A DNA stretch of 32,795 nt from an uncultured Lachnospiraceae bacterium (GCA_947574135.1 CANPIM010000037.1:1-32795); one strand, 5' to 3'; positions 1 to 8,263 are shown, counted from the stretch's first letter. The notes: generated by a model not told the origin, from the letters alone. Made by a program: numbers and translations.

Positions 1-1227
1 TTCGAAAAAATCCGGGATTATATGCGCCATTTTTTCCTCTCCGGCTTCAAGGTCCGGGTAGATTTCCAGGACAAACGCGGCCGCACCTACGACAACGAGC
101 GGCGGCGCATAGAAAATTACCTGTCCGGCTATATTCATACGGACTACACATCCAAGGGCAAGCAGGTTTCCATCCGACTGGATTCCAAGCGCCTTCTGTC
201 CAACCCTCTCTATGCTGCCTGGAAATCCAAAAGCTTCACAGACCGGGATCTATTGCTTCATTTCTTTTTGCTGGATTTGCTCCACAAGAAGGAAGGGCTT
301 TCCGTCCCCCAGCTCTGTGACGCCATCTCCCTTCAATACGGCGTCCAGGTAGACGTGCAGACCCTTCGGCTGAAATGCCGGGAATATCAGGAAATGGGAA
401 TCCTCACGGCAGATAAGCAGGGAAAAGCCCTCCTCTACCGCCTGACGCCCTCTCTACCCCTGGAAAACACGCCGCTTTGGACAGAGCTTCTGGAAGGCGT
501 CAAGTTTTGCTCTCAGGCCCTGCCCTTTGGATTTGTGGGGAGAACCCTTCTGGACAGGGAATTTCTGGAAAACAATCATTTTTCCTTTAAGCATGCCTAT
601 CTGGTACATACTCTGGAGGATCAGGTGCTTCTACCTATCCTAAAGGCCATACGGGAAGGCCGGGAAATCCGCTTTGAGAACCATAGCACCCGCTCCGGAC
701 AAAAAATCCTTTTCACCGGCGTGCCCTTAAAAATTTTTGTCAGCACCCAGACCGGCCGACGGTATCTCTGCCTGTATTTTGCCCCCAAGCGTCGCTTCAA
801 TACGCTTCGGCTGGACTGTATCTTTCACGTGGAGCCTCTGGAAATCTGTCCGGACTATGAAGTCCTGCAGAAAAAGCTTGCACGAAATCTGCCCCATTGC
901 TGGGGCGTGTCCTTTGGGGGACAGACCCGCATGGAAACCCTTTGTATGAAGCTTCACATTGACGAAGCACGAGAGCCGTATCTCCTGGGCCGGCTTCACC
1001 GGGAAGGACGGGGCGGAGAGGTGTTAAAGGTATATGAGAATACCTTTCTCTACACAGGCGCCTTCTTTGATACCAACGAAATGCTGGGCTGGGTCAAATC
1101 CTTCACCGGCCGGATTCTGGATCTCCAGTGCTCCAACCCGCAGGTTCTTCAAAAGGTCACAGAGGATTTTGAAACCATGTACCGCATGTACAAACAAAGG
1201 GAGGCGGTCCCTTTGAAGCAAGACTGA
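1..1227 (+). CDS. WYL-domain transcriptional regulator (5' end outside window)
   Basis: The frame is open from base 1, so the ATG at 22 is probably internal; the seven preceding codons read FEKIRDY and continue smoothly into the protein, and no ribosome binding site precedes base 22. The visible N-terminal part (YDNERRRIENYL) and the following segment up to about residue 145 look like a winged-helix region, and residues about 200-290 resemble a WYL ligand-binding domain with the strand pattern IREGREIRFEN. WYL proteins are DNA-binding regulators, often responding to nucleic acid or nucleotide ligands. A second WYL-like gene follows 64 nt downstream on the same strand, so the two are probably co-transcribed. 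The target genes are not visible. The family call is fairly safe; the function is not. Confidence 0.75.
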   Translation, partial: FEKIRDYMRHFFLSGFKVRVDFQDKRGRTYDNERRRIENYLSGYIHTDYTSKGKQVSIRLDSKRLLSNPLYAAWKSKSFTDRDLLLHFFLLDLLHKKEGLSVPQLCDAISLQYGVQVDVQTLRLKCREYQEMGILTADKQGKALLYRLTPSLPLENTPLWTELLEGVKFCSQALPFGFVGRTLLDREFLENNHFSFKHAYLVHTLEDQVLLPILKAIREGREIRFENHSTRSGQKILFTGVPLKIFVSTQTGRRYLCLYFAPKRRFNTLRLDCIFHVEPLEICPDYEVLQKKLARNLPHCWGVSFGGQTRMETLCMKLHIDEAREPYLLGRLHREGRGGEVLKVYENTFLYTGAFFDTNEMLGWVKSFTGRILDLQCSNPQVLQKVTEDFETMYRMYKQREAVPLKQD

Positions 1228-1291
1228 AATTTTTGGAGGTTCCCCTTGTTCCCTGAGAATATCCTCCATAAATGAAGAAAGGAGTCCTTTT

Positions 1292-2302
1292 ATGGAATTC
1301 TTCCACGAAATTTACAGCGCCTACTTTCAGGTGGTGCGAAAGATCCTTCTGGAGGCTTCCACCGCCCCCATAGACGCCTGCCGCATGAAGGACATTTCTC
1401 AAACCTACGCCATTGAGGAGAGCTTTCTCACCATTCTCCCCAAGCTTCTCTTTGGTCCCTGGTCCCCTTTACTGTCCCCCCGGGGCGGACAGACATACGG
1501 TTGTGCCCTCTCCTCTCTCTCCCAGGATCCGGAATATTCCCTGAAAATGCCTCTCACGGACCTGCAGAAATCCTGGCTGAAGGCCCTTTCTTTGGATCCC
1601 CGCTTTCGTCTGTTCCTTTCCCGGGAGGGGCTTGTCCGGCTGGAGGAGGAACTGGCTTCTATAGAACCCTTATATCTGCCCACAGACTTTCACTATTTCG
1701 ATCAATATGCCGACGGAGATCCCTATACGAGCCCTGCCTACCGGGAGCATTTTCAGACCCTCGCAAGGGCCTTGGGGCAAGCGCCTCTCCATGTGGTCTA
1801 TGAGGGGGCCAAGGCTCACGGCAGCTCCCAAAGCTTAGAGCTTCTCCCCTGCCGCCTGCAATATTCCCCCAAGGACGACAAATTTCGTCTGCTGGCCGTC
1901 TCCTTTCATGGAAAGCGCCCGAAAAGAACGTATGTTCTAAATGTGAGCCGTATTCTCACCTGTGAAATTTCCTCAGCCCCCGTTCCCGAAAGCTTTGACT
2001 GGGATTTTTCTTCCTGGCAGCAGCAGGCTCCGGAGCCCGTGCGCATTCGCATCAGCCGGGAGCGCAATGCCCTGGAACGGTGCATGCTCCATTTTGCCAG
2101 TTACGAAAAGAAAACCCTCTATGAGCCGGAAACCGACACCTATCTCTGCTCCATCTATTACGATCCCGCTGATGAGACAGAGCTTTTGATTCAGCTTCTA
2201 TCCTTTGGGCCGGTCATACGGATTCTGGGTCCGGAAGCCTTCCTTGCACAGGTGCGCCGGCGGGTTTTTCGGCAACATGATTTATTTTACGGGCCGCTGT
2301 AA
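1292..2302 (+). CDS. WYL-domain protein, second of a tandem pair
   Basis: A 336-residue protein starting at an ATG with AAAGGAG at 1278-1284. It begins MEFFHEIYSAYFQVV, has a helical N-terminal half, and a central-to-C-terminal WYL-like region (about residues 155-220, with the pattern FRLLAVSFHGKRPKRTYVLNVSRI). It lacks an obvious classical helix-turn-helix, so it may act with the upstream WYL protein as a heteromer or as its regulatory partner. The two genes are distinct in sequence but share the WYL-like core, which suggests an old duplication. The downstream spore-protein gene has its own candidate promoter, so this gene probably ends the transcription unit. The specific role is unknown. 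Confidence 0.7.
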   Translation: MEFFHEIYSAYFQVVRKILLEASTAPIDACRMKDISQTYAIEESFLTILPKLLFGPWSPLLSPRGGQTYGCALSSLSQDPEYSLKMPLTDLQKSWLKALSLDPRFRLFLSREGLVRLEEELASIEPLYLPTDFHYFDQYADGDPYTSPAYREHFQTLARALGQAPLHVVYEGAKAHGSSQSLELLPCRLQYSPKDDKFRLLAVSFHGKRPKRTYVLNVSRILTCEISSAPVPESFDWDFSSWQQQAPEPVRIRISRERNALERCMLHFASYEKKTLYEPETDTYLCSIYYDPADETELLIQLLSFGPVIRILGPEAFLAQVRRRVFRQHDLFYGPL

Positions 2303-2331
2303 AATTTTTTCAAAACCGTTAGCAACTGCCA

Positions 2332-2360
2332 GTGTATTAAAAGAAATTTCTCACATACTA
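2332..2360 (+). promoter_or_regulatory. Putative sigma-G-type promoter of the spore protein gene
   Basis: CATACTA at 2354-2360 matches the forespore sigma-G -10 consensus CATNNTA. A weak -35-like GTGTA lies at 2332-2336, 17 nt upstream. No good vegetative promoter is apparent between the WYL gene and the spore-protein gene. The assignment leans on the gene downstream being a small acid-soluble spore protein, a family known to be sigma-G controlled. Confidence 0.45.
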
Positions 2361-2430
2361 CCACTGTAACCCGAAAACAACACACGCAGATTTGTTTCCA
2401 AACAACATCTGCAGTAAGGAGGAGTTTCTT

Positions 2431-2637
2431 ATGTCTAACAAATCATCGAATACTGCAGCTGTCCCCGAAGCAAAGGGAGCTCTTGACAAGTTCAAGTATG
2501 AAGTAGCCAGCGAGCTGGGCGTACCTTTGACCGATGGTTATAACGGAAACCTCACATCCAAGCAGAATGGTTCCGTTGGCGGCTATATGGTTAAGAAAAT
2601 GATTGAAGCACAGGAAAAGCAGATGGCTGGTAAGTAA
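2431..2637 (+). CDS. Alpha/beta-type small acid-soluble spore protein
   Basis: A 68-residue protein. The ATG at 2431 follows AAGGAGGAG at 2415-2423, which decides the start against an in-frame ATG at 2392. The central segment (ALDKFKYEVASELGVPL) and the C-terminal segment (LTSKQNGSVGGYMVKKMIE) are the two conserved blocks of the family, which coats DNA in the dormant spore and protects it from UV and heat. KYEVASE carries the Glu after which the germination protease GPR would cut. The gene stands alone, with a sigma-G-like promoter upstream and an intrinsic terminator downstream. It is good evidence that the organism forms spores. Confidence 0.95.
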   Translation: MSNKSSNTAAVPEAKGALDKFKYEVASELGVPLTDGYNGNLTSKQNGSVGGYMVKKMIEAQEKQMAGK

Positions 2638-2666
2638 AAGCCTTCGGTAGCTTCAAGCAAAAAGCA

Positions 2667-2713
2667 AAAAAAGCTGTCATCCACACACAAATCCGTTGGA
2701 TGACAGCTTTTTT
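2667..2713 (+). terminator. Intrinsic terminator after the spore protein gene
   Basis: AAGCTGTCATCCA (2671-2683) pairs perfectly with its complement at 2697-2709 around a 13-nt loop and is followed by a T run to 2713. An A run precedes the stem, so it may also work on the other strand. Confidence 0.9.
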
Positions 2714-2815
2714 GCTGTCTTTTCTCCGAAAGGGACATTCTGCCCATGTTCCCTGTAATGATCTGTAAATTTTGTTAAAAATATGTACAAACTGCTACCC
2801 TTTTTATGTCATTTA

Positions 2816-2852
2816 TGGTATAATTTTTCTACGAAACTTTTGATTTAGGAGG
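2816..2852 (+). promoter_or_regulatory. Extended -10 promoter and RBS of glgC
   Basis: TGGTATAAT at 2816-2824 is a perfect TGN plus TATAAT extended -10 element; no strong -35 is seen at the expected spacing. TAGGAGG at 2846-2852 is the ribosome binding site, 7 nt before the glgC start. Confidence 0.65.
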
Positions 2853-2859
2853 ATGTGTT

Positions 2860-4068
2860 ATGGCAAAAGAAATGATTGCAATGCTGCTGGCCGGCGGACA
2901 AGGCTCTCGCCTGTATGCCCTGACCCAGAAGCTTGCAAAACCCGCAGTACCATTTGGCGGCAAATACCGCATCATCGATTTCCCCTTGTCCAACTGCGTC
3001 AATTCCGGCATTGACACGGTGGGGATTTTGACCCAGTATCAGCCTTTGGTACTGAACGAATACATCGGAAACGGACAGCCCTGGGATCTGGACCGTCTCT
3101 ATGGCGGCGTGCATGTGCTGCCTCCCTACCAGCAGGCTTCCGGCTCTGACTGGTACAAGGGTACCGCCAATGCAATCTATCAGAATCTTTCCTTTATTGA
3201 GCGGTACGACCCCCAATATGTGATCATCCTTTCCGGAGACCAGATTTGCAAGCAGGATTACAGCGATTTTCTGAAATTCCACAAGGAAAAAGGCGCCGAG
3301 TTCAGCGTGGCTGTCATGGAGGTTCCCTGGGACGAGGCTTCCCGCTTTGGCCTTATGGTGACGGATGCCAACGACAGAATCACAGAATTCCAGGAAAAAC
3401 CAAAGAATCCCAAGTCTAATTTGGCATCCATGGGCATCTATATCTTCAACTGGGATATTTTAAAGAAATATCTCACGGAGGATGAGGCGGATCCCAACTC
3501 CGAAAACGATTTTGGTAACAATATCATCCCCAATCTCCTTCGGGACAACCGGGAAATGTACGCCTATCATTTCAGCGGCTACTGGAAGGATGTGGGAACC
3601 ATCTCCTCTCTCTGGGAGGCCAACATGGAGGTTCTGGACCCGGAGCACAGCGGCATCAACCTGTTTGACAACGATTGGAAAATCTACAGCCGCAACAGCG
3701 GCATGACCGGACATAAAATCAGTGCCGGCGCTGTAGTGGAAAATTCCATGATCACCGACGGCTGCCGGATCAAGGGAACCGTAAAGCATTCCATTCTCTT
3801 TGCCGGGGTCAAGGTGGAAAAGGGCGCCGTCATTGAGGACGCTGTGATTATGGGCGGCACCGTGGTGAAATCCGGCGCTGTGGTAAGGCATTGTATTGTG
3901 GCAGAAAATGTCACCATCGGGGAGGATGCAGTGGTTGGCGCCATGCCCTCGGAGGGAGAAAACGGTGTGGCCACCATTGGCGCAGGCGTAGTCATCGGCG
4001 ACAATGCCAAGATCGGCCCCAAGGCCATGGTTAGCAAAAATGTAGAAGGTGGTGAAGAACAATGGTAA
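2860..4068 (+). CDS. glgC: Glucose-1-phosphate adenylyltransferase, catalytic subunit
   Basis: A 402-residue protein, the usual length for Firmicute GlgC. It makes ADP-glucose from glucose-1-phosphate and ATP, the committed step of bacterial glycogen synthesis. The nucleotidyltransferase loop GGQGSRL (residues 12-18), the following Lys/Pro-rich stretch and [11 protein letters not shown] are intact, as is the product-site motif with LSGDQ. The C-terminal third is a left-handed beta-helix with hexapeptide repeats ([28 protein letters not shown]). The stop codon overlaps the glgD start by 7 nt, so the two are translationally coupled and most likely form a GlgC-GlgD heteromer, as known for Bacillus and Clostridia. 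Confidence 0.96.
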   Translation: MAKEMIAMLLAGGQGSRLYALTQKLAKPAVPFGGKYRIIDFPLSNCVNSGIDTVGILTQYQPLVLNEYIGNGQPWDLDRLYGGVHVLPPYQQASGSDWYKGTANAIYQNLSFIERYDPQYVIILSGDQICKQDYSDFLKFHKEKGAEFSVAVMEVPWDEASRFGLMVTDANDRITEFQEKPKNPKSNLASMGIYIFNWDILKKYLTEDEADPNSENDFGNNIIPNLLRDNREMYAYHFSGYWKDVGTISSLWEANMEVLDPEHSGINLFDNDWKIYSRNSGMTGHKISAGAVVENSMITDGCRIKGTVKHSILFAGVKVEKGAVIEDAVIMGGTVVKSGAVVRHCIVAENVTIGEDAVVGAMPSEGENGVATIGAGVVIGDNAKIGPKAMVSKNVEGGEEQW

Positions 4069-5204
4069 AATCAAATACAAGCGCCCTGGGCATTCTTTTC
4101 CCCAACACCTATGATGCGTTGGTTCCCGAGCTGGTAAATGTGCGTCTTATGGCTTCCATCCCCTTTGCAAGCCGTTACCGCATGATTGATTTTATTCTGT
4201 CCAGTATGGCCAACTGCGGTATTGACAATATCTCCGTTATGGTAAACAATAACTATCACTCCCTGATGGATCACCTGGGTTCCGGCCGGGAGTGGGATCT
4301 GGTGCGCAAAAACGGCGGCTTGAATATTTTCCCGCCTTTTGCAGAGAAAAATTCCAAGCTCTACACCGGACGTGTGGACGCTATGGCCAGCATCCTGGAT
4401 TTCCTTCGTTCTCAGAAGGAGAAATATGTGGTGATTGCGGACACCAACATTGCCGTGAATTTTGACTTTAACGCCATGATTCAGGACCATATAGAAAGCG
4501 GCGCCGACGTAACATCTGCCTACAATGTACAGGAGTTCCCTGAGTCCTTTCTTCGAAACTTAAGCAATGACAAGGGCTTTTACTACACCTTTAGCATTGA
4601 CAACGGACGAATCACCAAGATCTATGTGAATACCAAGGAAACCGGTGTACAGAATTTCGGTATGAATATCCATGTCATAGACAGAGAATTGCTAATCGAT
4701 CTGGTAAATACCGCCTTTGTCCGGGGACAGCAGTACTTTGAACGGGATATCCTGCTTCCCCAGCTCAACCGTCTCCATGTACATGCCTACAAATATGATG
4801 GCTATGTAGCCCGCATCAGCGGCATGAAGAGCTATTTCGACGAGAATATGAAGCTTCTGGATGACTACAACCTGGATGCCCTCTTCTCCGGTTCTCCCAT
4901 CTACACCAAGATCCGTGACGACAATCCCACCCGGTACATTGAGGGAGCTAAGGTGGAAAATGTCATGGTGGCTGACGGCTGCATTATCGAGGGCACTGTG
5001 GAAAACAGCATCCTCTTCCGTGGCGTCAAGGTAGAGAGAGGCGCTGTGGTGAAGAACTGCATCCTCATGCAGGATACGGTGATCCAGTCCGGAGCTCAGA
5101 TCGAATACCTGATCACGGACAAAAACGTGCTGGTTTCCCATGGAAAGGAAATGCGCGGCACAGATACCTTCCCGGTATATATTGCCAAGGGGCATACGAT
5201 TTAA
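4062..5204 (+). CDS. glgD: GlgD, non-catalytic subunit of glucose-1-phosphate adenylyltransferase
   Basis: A 380-residue GlgC paralogue. The N-terminus reads [18 protein letters not shown] where GlgC has the glycine-rich GGQGSRL loop, so the pyrophosphorylase active site is lost and the protein is expected to be a regulatory or stabilising subunit. The conserved [16 protein letters not shown] block and the C-terminal hexapeptide beta-helix ([20 protein letters not shown]) are kept. The ATG at 4062 lies within the end of glgC and is preceded by the GAAGGTGGTG stretch, consistent with coupled translation. No glycogen synthase or branching enzyme gene is in the window, so the rest of the pathway must lie elsewhere. 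Confidence 0.95.
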   Translation: MVKSNTSALGILFPNTYDALVPELVNVRLMASIPFASRYRMIDFILSSMANCGIDNISVMVNNNYHSLMDHLGSGREWDLVRKNGGLNIFPPFAEKNSKLYTGRVDAMASILDFLRSQKEKYVVIADTNIAVNFDFNAMIQDHIESGADVTSAYNVQEFPESFLRNLSNDKGFYYTFSIDNGRITKIYVNTKETGVQNFGMNIHVIDRELLIDLVNTAFVRGQQYFERDILLPQLNRLHVHAYKYDGYVARISGMKSYFDENMKLLDDYNLDALFSGSPIYTKIRDDNPTRYIEGAKVENVMVADGCIIEGTVENSILFRGVKVERGAVVKNCILMQDTVIQSGAQIEYLITDKNVLVSHGKEMRGTDTFPVYIAKGHTI

Positions 5205-5259
5205 GTAGCTTGCATAAACTGTGCCTTTGGCACCCGGGAGCTTTGGGGCACAAAACGGA

Positions 5260-5311
5260 AACGGATACAGAGTGGCGGTGTTTTTAGAAGCTGCTCTGTG
5301 TCCGTTTTTTT
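5260..5311 (+). terminator. Intrinsic terminator after glgCD
   Basis: AACGGATACAGAG (5260-5272) pairs with CTCTGTGTCCGTT (5294-5306), with one G-T wobble, and is followed by a T run to 5311. A smaller GTGCC-TTT-GGCAC hairpin lies just upstream at 5221-5233. Confidence 0.85.
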
Positions 5312-5375
5312 GGTTTCGTTAGGTTTCGTTTGGAAAATTTGTTTGGAAAATGTCATCAAATGTTTGCAAATGTTT
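5312..5375 (+). repeat. Cluster of short direct repeats upstream of the toxin-antitoxin promoter
   Basis: Three pairs of direct repeats follow each other: GGTTTCGTT at 5312 and 5322, GTTTGGAAAAT at 5328 and 5341, and AAATGTTT at 5358 and 5368. The last pair overlaps the -35 element. They may be binding sites for the antitoxin or toxin-antitoxin complex, but nothing in the sequence proves this. Confidence 0.5.
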
Positions 5376-5409
5376 ATGAAATAAGATATAATAAAGTATC
5401 ATGAAAGGA
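5364..5409 (+). promoter_or_regulatory. Promoter and RBS of the toxin-antitoxin pair
   Basis: TTGCAA at 5364-5369 and TATAAT at 5387-5392 are separated by 17 bp, a near-ideal vegetative promoter. AAAGGAG at 5403-5409 is the ribosome binding site for the ATG at 5418. The leader is very short. Confidence 0.8.
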
Positions 5410-5417
5410 GATTATAG

Positions 5418-5711
5418 ATGGCAAACTCATTAGTCCAATTCCGCACGGATGAAACTTTGAAAATTAAAGCGGCAAATATCTGTGAACGTCTCGGGATTGA
5501 TCTGCCAACGTATATGCGTATGTGCATTTCAAGACTCATCCAGGAAAATGGCGTGCCCTTTAGCATGAAGCTGGAAAAAGAGCCTGAAAGCCTTGGGGTA
5601 ATGGCCATGAAAGCGGCCAGCCGCATTGCAGAAGAAAATGGGATATCCGATATGACGCTGGATGAGATCAATGCGGAAATAGCAGAGATAAGAAAGCAAG
5701 GCGACCTATGA
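5418..5711 (+). CDS. RelB/DinJ-type antitoxin
   Basis: A 97-residue protein. Residues 1-45 (MANSLVQFRTDETLKIKAA, then a helix and GIDLPTYMRMCISR) follow the ribbon-helix-helix pattern of RelB/DinJ antitoxins, which bind DNA as dimers and repress their own operon. The C-terminal half (EEKGISD-like MTLDEINAEIAEIRKQ) is the usual acidic, helical toxin-binding tail. The stop codon overlaps the toxin start by 4 nt (ATGA). Pairing a RelB-type antitoxin with a PIN toxin, rather than with RelE, is a seen variant. The family call is good; the actual toxin neutralisation is inferred from gene order. Confidence 0.85.
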   Translation: MANSLVQFRTDETLKIKAANICERLGIDLPTYMRMCISRLIQENGVPFSMKLEKEPESLGVMAMKAASRIAEENGISDMTLDEINAEIAEIRKQGDL

Positions 5712-6127
5712 AATATTATGCAGTCATTGACACAAATGTACTTGTTTCGGCCATGCTCAAATGGAATTCCCTTCCAGGCAATGTCATGGAATTGACCTTT
5801 GACGGTCCCATTGTCCCGATATTGAATAAACAAATTGTAAAAGAGTACCATGAGGTGCTTGCACGCCCCAAATTCCATTTTACAGAAGAAATTATCCGTG
5901 ATGTGCTGGAAAATATCCACAGGAAAGGAATTTATGTGGATGCAAAGCATCTTGATATTGAATTGCCTGACCCTAAGGACAGAGTATTTTACGAGGTGGT
6001 TATGGAAAAGCGCAAAACAGAGAATGCATACCTTGTAACGGGAAACATCAGGCATTTTCCCACAAAACCGTTTATTGTCACCCCAAGGGAAATGATAGAT
6101 ATTATCCTTTCAGGTTCTGAGGACTGA
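5708..6127 (+). CDS. PIN-domain toxin (putative ribonuclease)
   Basis: A 139-residue protein starting at an ATG inside the antitoxin stop region. The N-terminus YYAVIDTNVLVSAML gives the first PIN acidic residue (Asp8) and the D-T-N motif; Glu residues in the middle (VKEYHEVLARPKF) and the C-terminal LPDPKDRVFYEVVME and YLVTGNIRHFP supply the remaining acidic cluster. Members of this COG1569-like family are predicted Mg-dependent RNases. Its length is typical and all motifs look intact. It is co-transcribed with the antitoxin from the promoter at 5364-5392. Target RNA unknown. Confidence 0.85.
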   Translation: MKYYAVIDTNVLVSAMLKWNSLPGNVMELTFDGPIVPILNKQIVKEYHEVLARPKFHFTEEIIRDVLENIHRKGIYVDAKHLDIELPDPKDRVFYEVVMEKRKTENAYLVTGNIRHFPTKPFIVTPREMIDIILSGSED

Positions 6128-6216
6128 TAATAATAATCGAATCGTGGCAAAACTAAAAGGACTGAGTCCTGTTCCATACAGGGTTCAATCCTCCTTAGTT
6201 TCAGAATCTTCCTTCC

Positions 6217-6534
6217 CTACTCCTCCACAAACCGCACAGCCGTCCCATAGGCAATCACCTCGGCCGCTCCCTGCATCACGGAGGCTGAGGCATAACGGAT
6301 ATTCACAACGGCGTCCGCCCCCAGGGCCTCTGCCTCGTCCACCATACGCTTCACGGCAATCTGCCGGGCCTGGTTCAGCATCTCTGTATAGCTGGTAATC
6401 TCTCCGCCCACAATGGTTTTCATGCCAGCCATAAAGTCCTTGCCAAAATTCTTGGACTGGACCACATTTCCCTTTACCAGTCCCAATGCCTCAAATTTTT
6501 TTCCCGGAATATAATCAATATTTAGAAGCTGCAT
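6217..6534 (-). CDS. YbjQ family (UPF0145) protein, putative heavy-metal-binding domain
   Basis: A 105-residue protein, the family's usual length. The start is the ATG at 6534, preceded by AAGGGG within the end of the MerR gene. The sequence shows the family pattern: an N-terminal strand (LLNIDYIPGKKFEALGLVKG), the central GGEITSYTEML helix, then a long helix with EAEALGADAVVNIRY and the closing VIAYGTAVRF strand. These proteins form small pentameric beta/alpha barrels; the heavy-metal label is historical and weakly supported. It overlaps the upstream MerR gene by 20 nt and so is translated from the same message. Role unknown; the MerR partner suggests an inducible stress or efflux-like response. 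Confidence 0.85.
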   Translation of the reverse strand: MQLLNIDYIPGKKFEALGLVKGNVVQSKNFGKDFMAGMKTIVGGEITSYTEMLNQARQIAVKRMVDEAEALGADAVVNIRYASASVMQGAAEVIAYGTAVRFVEE

Positions 6535-7168
6535 CTTCTTCCCCCTTCTGAATCTCTTTTCTTCTCTCCAACAGCGCGTACACGATACAGATAGCTACCA
6601 CAACGGGAGCGGCCACAAATACCAGGAGCAACAAAAGCTCCGGCATTTTAAGGGGTTCCTCCATAATAGCCACCACCATCAGGGCCATAAACCACACACA
6701 GAATACCAACGCCATGCCCGCCCCCAGCAGAGCACCTCTCCATTTTCGTTTCCTCTGATCCATCTGCTTTACGTTCATAAATCGCATTCCCTCCTGTTCC
6801 ATTTGCTCCATTTCCGCCAGATACCGGGAAGCAGCCAGGGTGTTCATCTGTCCCCCGTCCTCAGCCAGATGATCACAGAACCGACAAATCTGATCCAGTC
6901 TTTCCCTCTCCCGCTCCAGGACCACCAGATGCCGCCGCAGACCGTCGGACAGGGTCAGCCCTCCGTTTTGCAGATTCCGGATTTCCTCCAGGGGCATATT
7001 GAGCTTTCGCAGAAGCTTGATTCTTTTCAGCTCCTCCACATCCTGCTCCCCATAGACCCGGTACCCGTTCTCAAGGTTCCGGGCCGGATGGATCAATCCC
7101 TCCTGCTCGTAAAAACGGATGTTCTTTTTGGTGATTCCCACCGCCTGCTCCACTTCGTTTATCTTCAC
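6515..7168 (-). CDS. MerR-family transcriptional regulator with C-terminal membrane segments
   Basis: A 217-residue protein with a GTG start at 7168 and GGAGG upstream. Residues 1-70 are a MerR winged helix (MKINEVEQAVGITKKNIRFY, then EGLIHPARNLENGYRVYGEQ), followed by a dimerisation coil to about residue 125. The C-terminal third is unusual for MerR: two hydrophobic stretches (about 144-167 and 176-197) look like transmembrane helices, so the regulator may be membrane-bound or sense a membrane signal. Transcription starts from a MerR-type promoter at 7265-7235 that likely is its own target. It overlaps the downstream ybjQ-like gene by 20 nt. Confidence 0.88.
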   Translation of the reverse strand: MKINEVEQAVGITKKNIRFYEQEGLIHPARNLENGYRVYGEQDVEELKRIKLLRKLNMPLEEIRNLQNGGLTLSDGLRRHLVVLERERERLDQICRFCDHLAEDGGQMNTLAASRYLAEMEQMEQEGMRFMNVKQMDQRKRKWRGALLGAGMALVFCVWFMALMVVAIMEEPLKMPELLLLLVFVAAPVVVAICIVYALLERRKEIQKGEEDAASKY

Positions 7169-7234
7169 CCTGGGCCTCCTCTCTCCTGGCAGAAATGTTT
7201 GTCATCGTCTGCTTTTTCTATCTGGGATATATCT

Positions 7235-7265
7235 ACCATACACCTTCCACCAGGGGGAAGGTCAA
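7235..7265 (-). promoter_or_regulatory. MerR-type promoter with 19-bp spacer and operator dyad
   Basis: On the minus strand TTGACC (7265-7260) and TATGGT (7240-7235) are 19 bp apart, longer than the optimal 17, and the spacer carries the dyad ACCTTCC-N7-GGAAGGT (7242-7262). A stretched spacer with a dyad between -35 and -10 is the known hallmark of promoters untwisted by MerR-family activators; the dyad is close to the CueR/ZntR-type operator. It precedes the MerR gene at 7168. Confidence 0.85.
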
Positions 7266-7272
7266 GAAAAAT

Positions 7273-8169
7273 TTACAATACCCGATAATATTTTCGATAC
7301 TGAGCCGGCGTAATTCCCTCCTGCTTTTTGAAGCGCCGAATCAGATGACTGGCATTGCAAAAACAAAGCTTCTCTGCCACCTGTTCCACCGGCAGACCGG
7401 TCTGGGTCAGCAAATATTTTGCCTTGGTGAGTCTCCGGCCCATTACGTACTCCTGGGGGGTCACCCGATGGATACTTTTAAACTGCTTGCTGAAATAGGA
7501 AAGACTGAGCCCGCACACCTGGGCCAACTGCTCATTGGAGATCTCCTCCCCTATATGAGCGTCAATATAGGCATTGAGCATCTCCTCCCACCCCTGGTCA
7601 TTCTTCTGCCCCGACCATATCCCCCCGGACCTTTCATTCCTTAAAAGCTCCAGAAGAATTCCATAGATATCCAGAGCCGGCTGATACCATTCATCCAGCA
7701 TAATTCTCTGCTGCATGCTCCCGATTAAGGCGCAGACTCTGGATACCACCGGTCCCTCCAGCACCGGAGGCTGGGTTTGAATCATATGCTCCACCAGCTT
7801 CCGGGAGTCTGCCCCGCAAAACTCCATCCATACAATGCCAAAGGGCTCCTTGGGGTTGCTCTCATAGGCATGGGCCTTTCCCCCGTTTAGGAGAACCAGC
7901 TGATTCTTGTGAAGCGCATACTGTTTTCCCTCATAGGACACCTGTCCCTTTCCCGACATAACACAGAAAATCTGGCAATAGGGTGTCTGCGCGCTTCGCT
8001 CCACATGAAATACCTCCGGCGTCCGGCTCTCGATCCCCGTCCGGTTCAGCTCATAGACCAGGCTGTCCTCGCAGGCCGCCCTGGGAGAAATATAATAATA
8101 ATCATGCCAGTCCAGCTCTCCGTTACAGATAAATACATCTGCAAAGGGTGCATCCCATATATATTCCAT
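7273..8169 (-). CDS. AraC-family transcriptional regulator
   Basis: A 298-residue protein starting at ATG 8169 with GGAGGAG just upstream. The N-terminal half is a cupin-like sensor (GKGQVSYEGKQYALHKNQLVLL and the following HAYES strand). The C-terminal 100 residues hold two helix-turn-helix motifs, the first around EISNEQLAQVCGLSLSYFSK and the second around PVEQVAEKLCFCNASHLIRR, ending in the signature GITPAQYRKYYR. It is divergent from the uroporphyrinogen-decarboxylase-family remnant at 8367, with a 197-bp shared control region. In related genomes such regulators often sit beside sugar or methyltransfer operons; here its probable target gene is broken, so it may now be an orphan. Confidence 0.93.
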   Translation of the reverse strand: MEYIWDAPFADVFICNGELDWHDYYYISPRAACEDSLVYELNRTGIESRTPEVFHVERSAQTPYCQIFCVMSGKGQVSYEGKQYALHKNQLVLLNGGKAHAYESNPKEPFGIVWMEFCGADSRKLVEHMIQTQPPVLEGPVVSRVCALIGSMQQRIMLDEWYQPALDIYGILLELLRNERSGGIWSGQKNDQGWEEMLNAYIDAHIGEEISNEQLAQVCGLSLSYFSKQFKSIHRVTPQEYVMGRRLTKAKYLLTQTGLPVEQVAEKLCFCNASHLIRRFKKQEGITPAQYRKYYRVL

Positions 8170-8190
8170 GGTTTCTCTCCTCCTGCCCTT

Positions 8191-8219
8191 ACTATAAAAG
8201 GCCCCCTTCCCCTTGTCAA
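8191..8219 (-). promoter_or_regulatory. Promoter of the AraC regulator
   Basis: On the minus strand TTGACA (8219-8214) and TATAGT (8196-8191) are separated by 17 bp, an almost consensus vegetative promoter, 22 nt before the AraC start codon. Confidence 0.85.
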
Positions 8220-8263
8220 TCCTTTCAGAAGATTTTCATACTATTTTCCAGGATTCTAATGTC

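Noticed and set aside
6155-6205. tRNA-like fragment around GGGTTCAATCC with an outer AAACTAA/TTAGTTT stem
   Set aside because: The T-arm would have only three pairs and no acceptor, D or anticodon arm can be formed. The outer stem may be a weak terminator for the convergent genes, but the evidence is thin.
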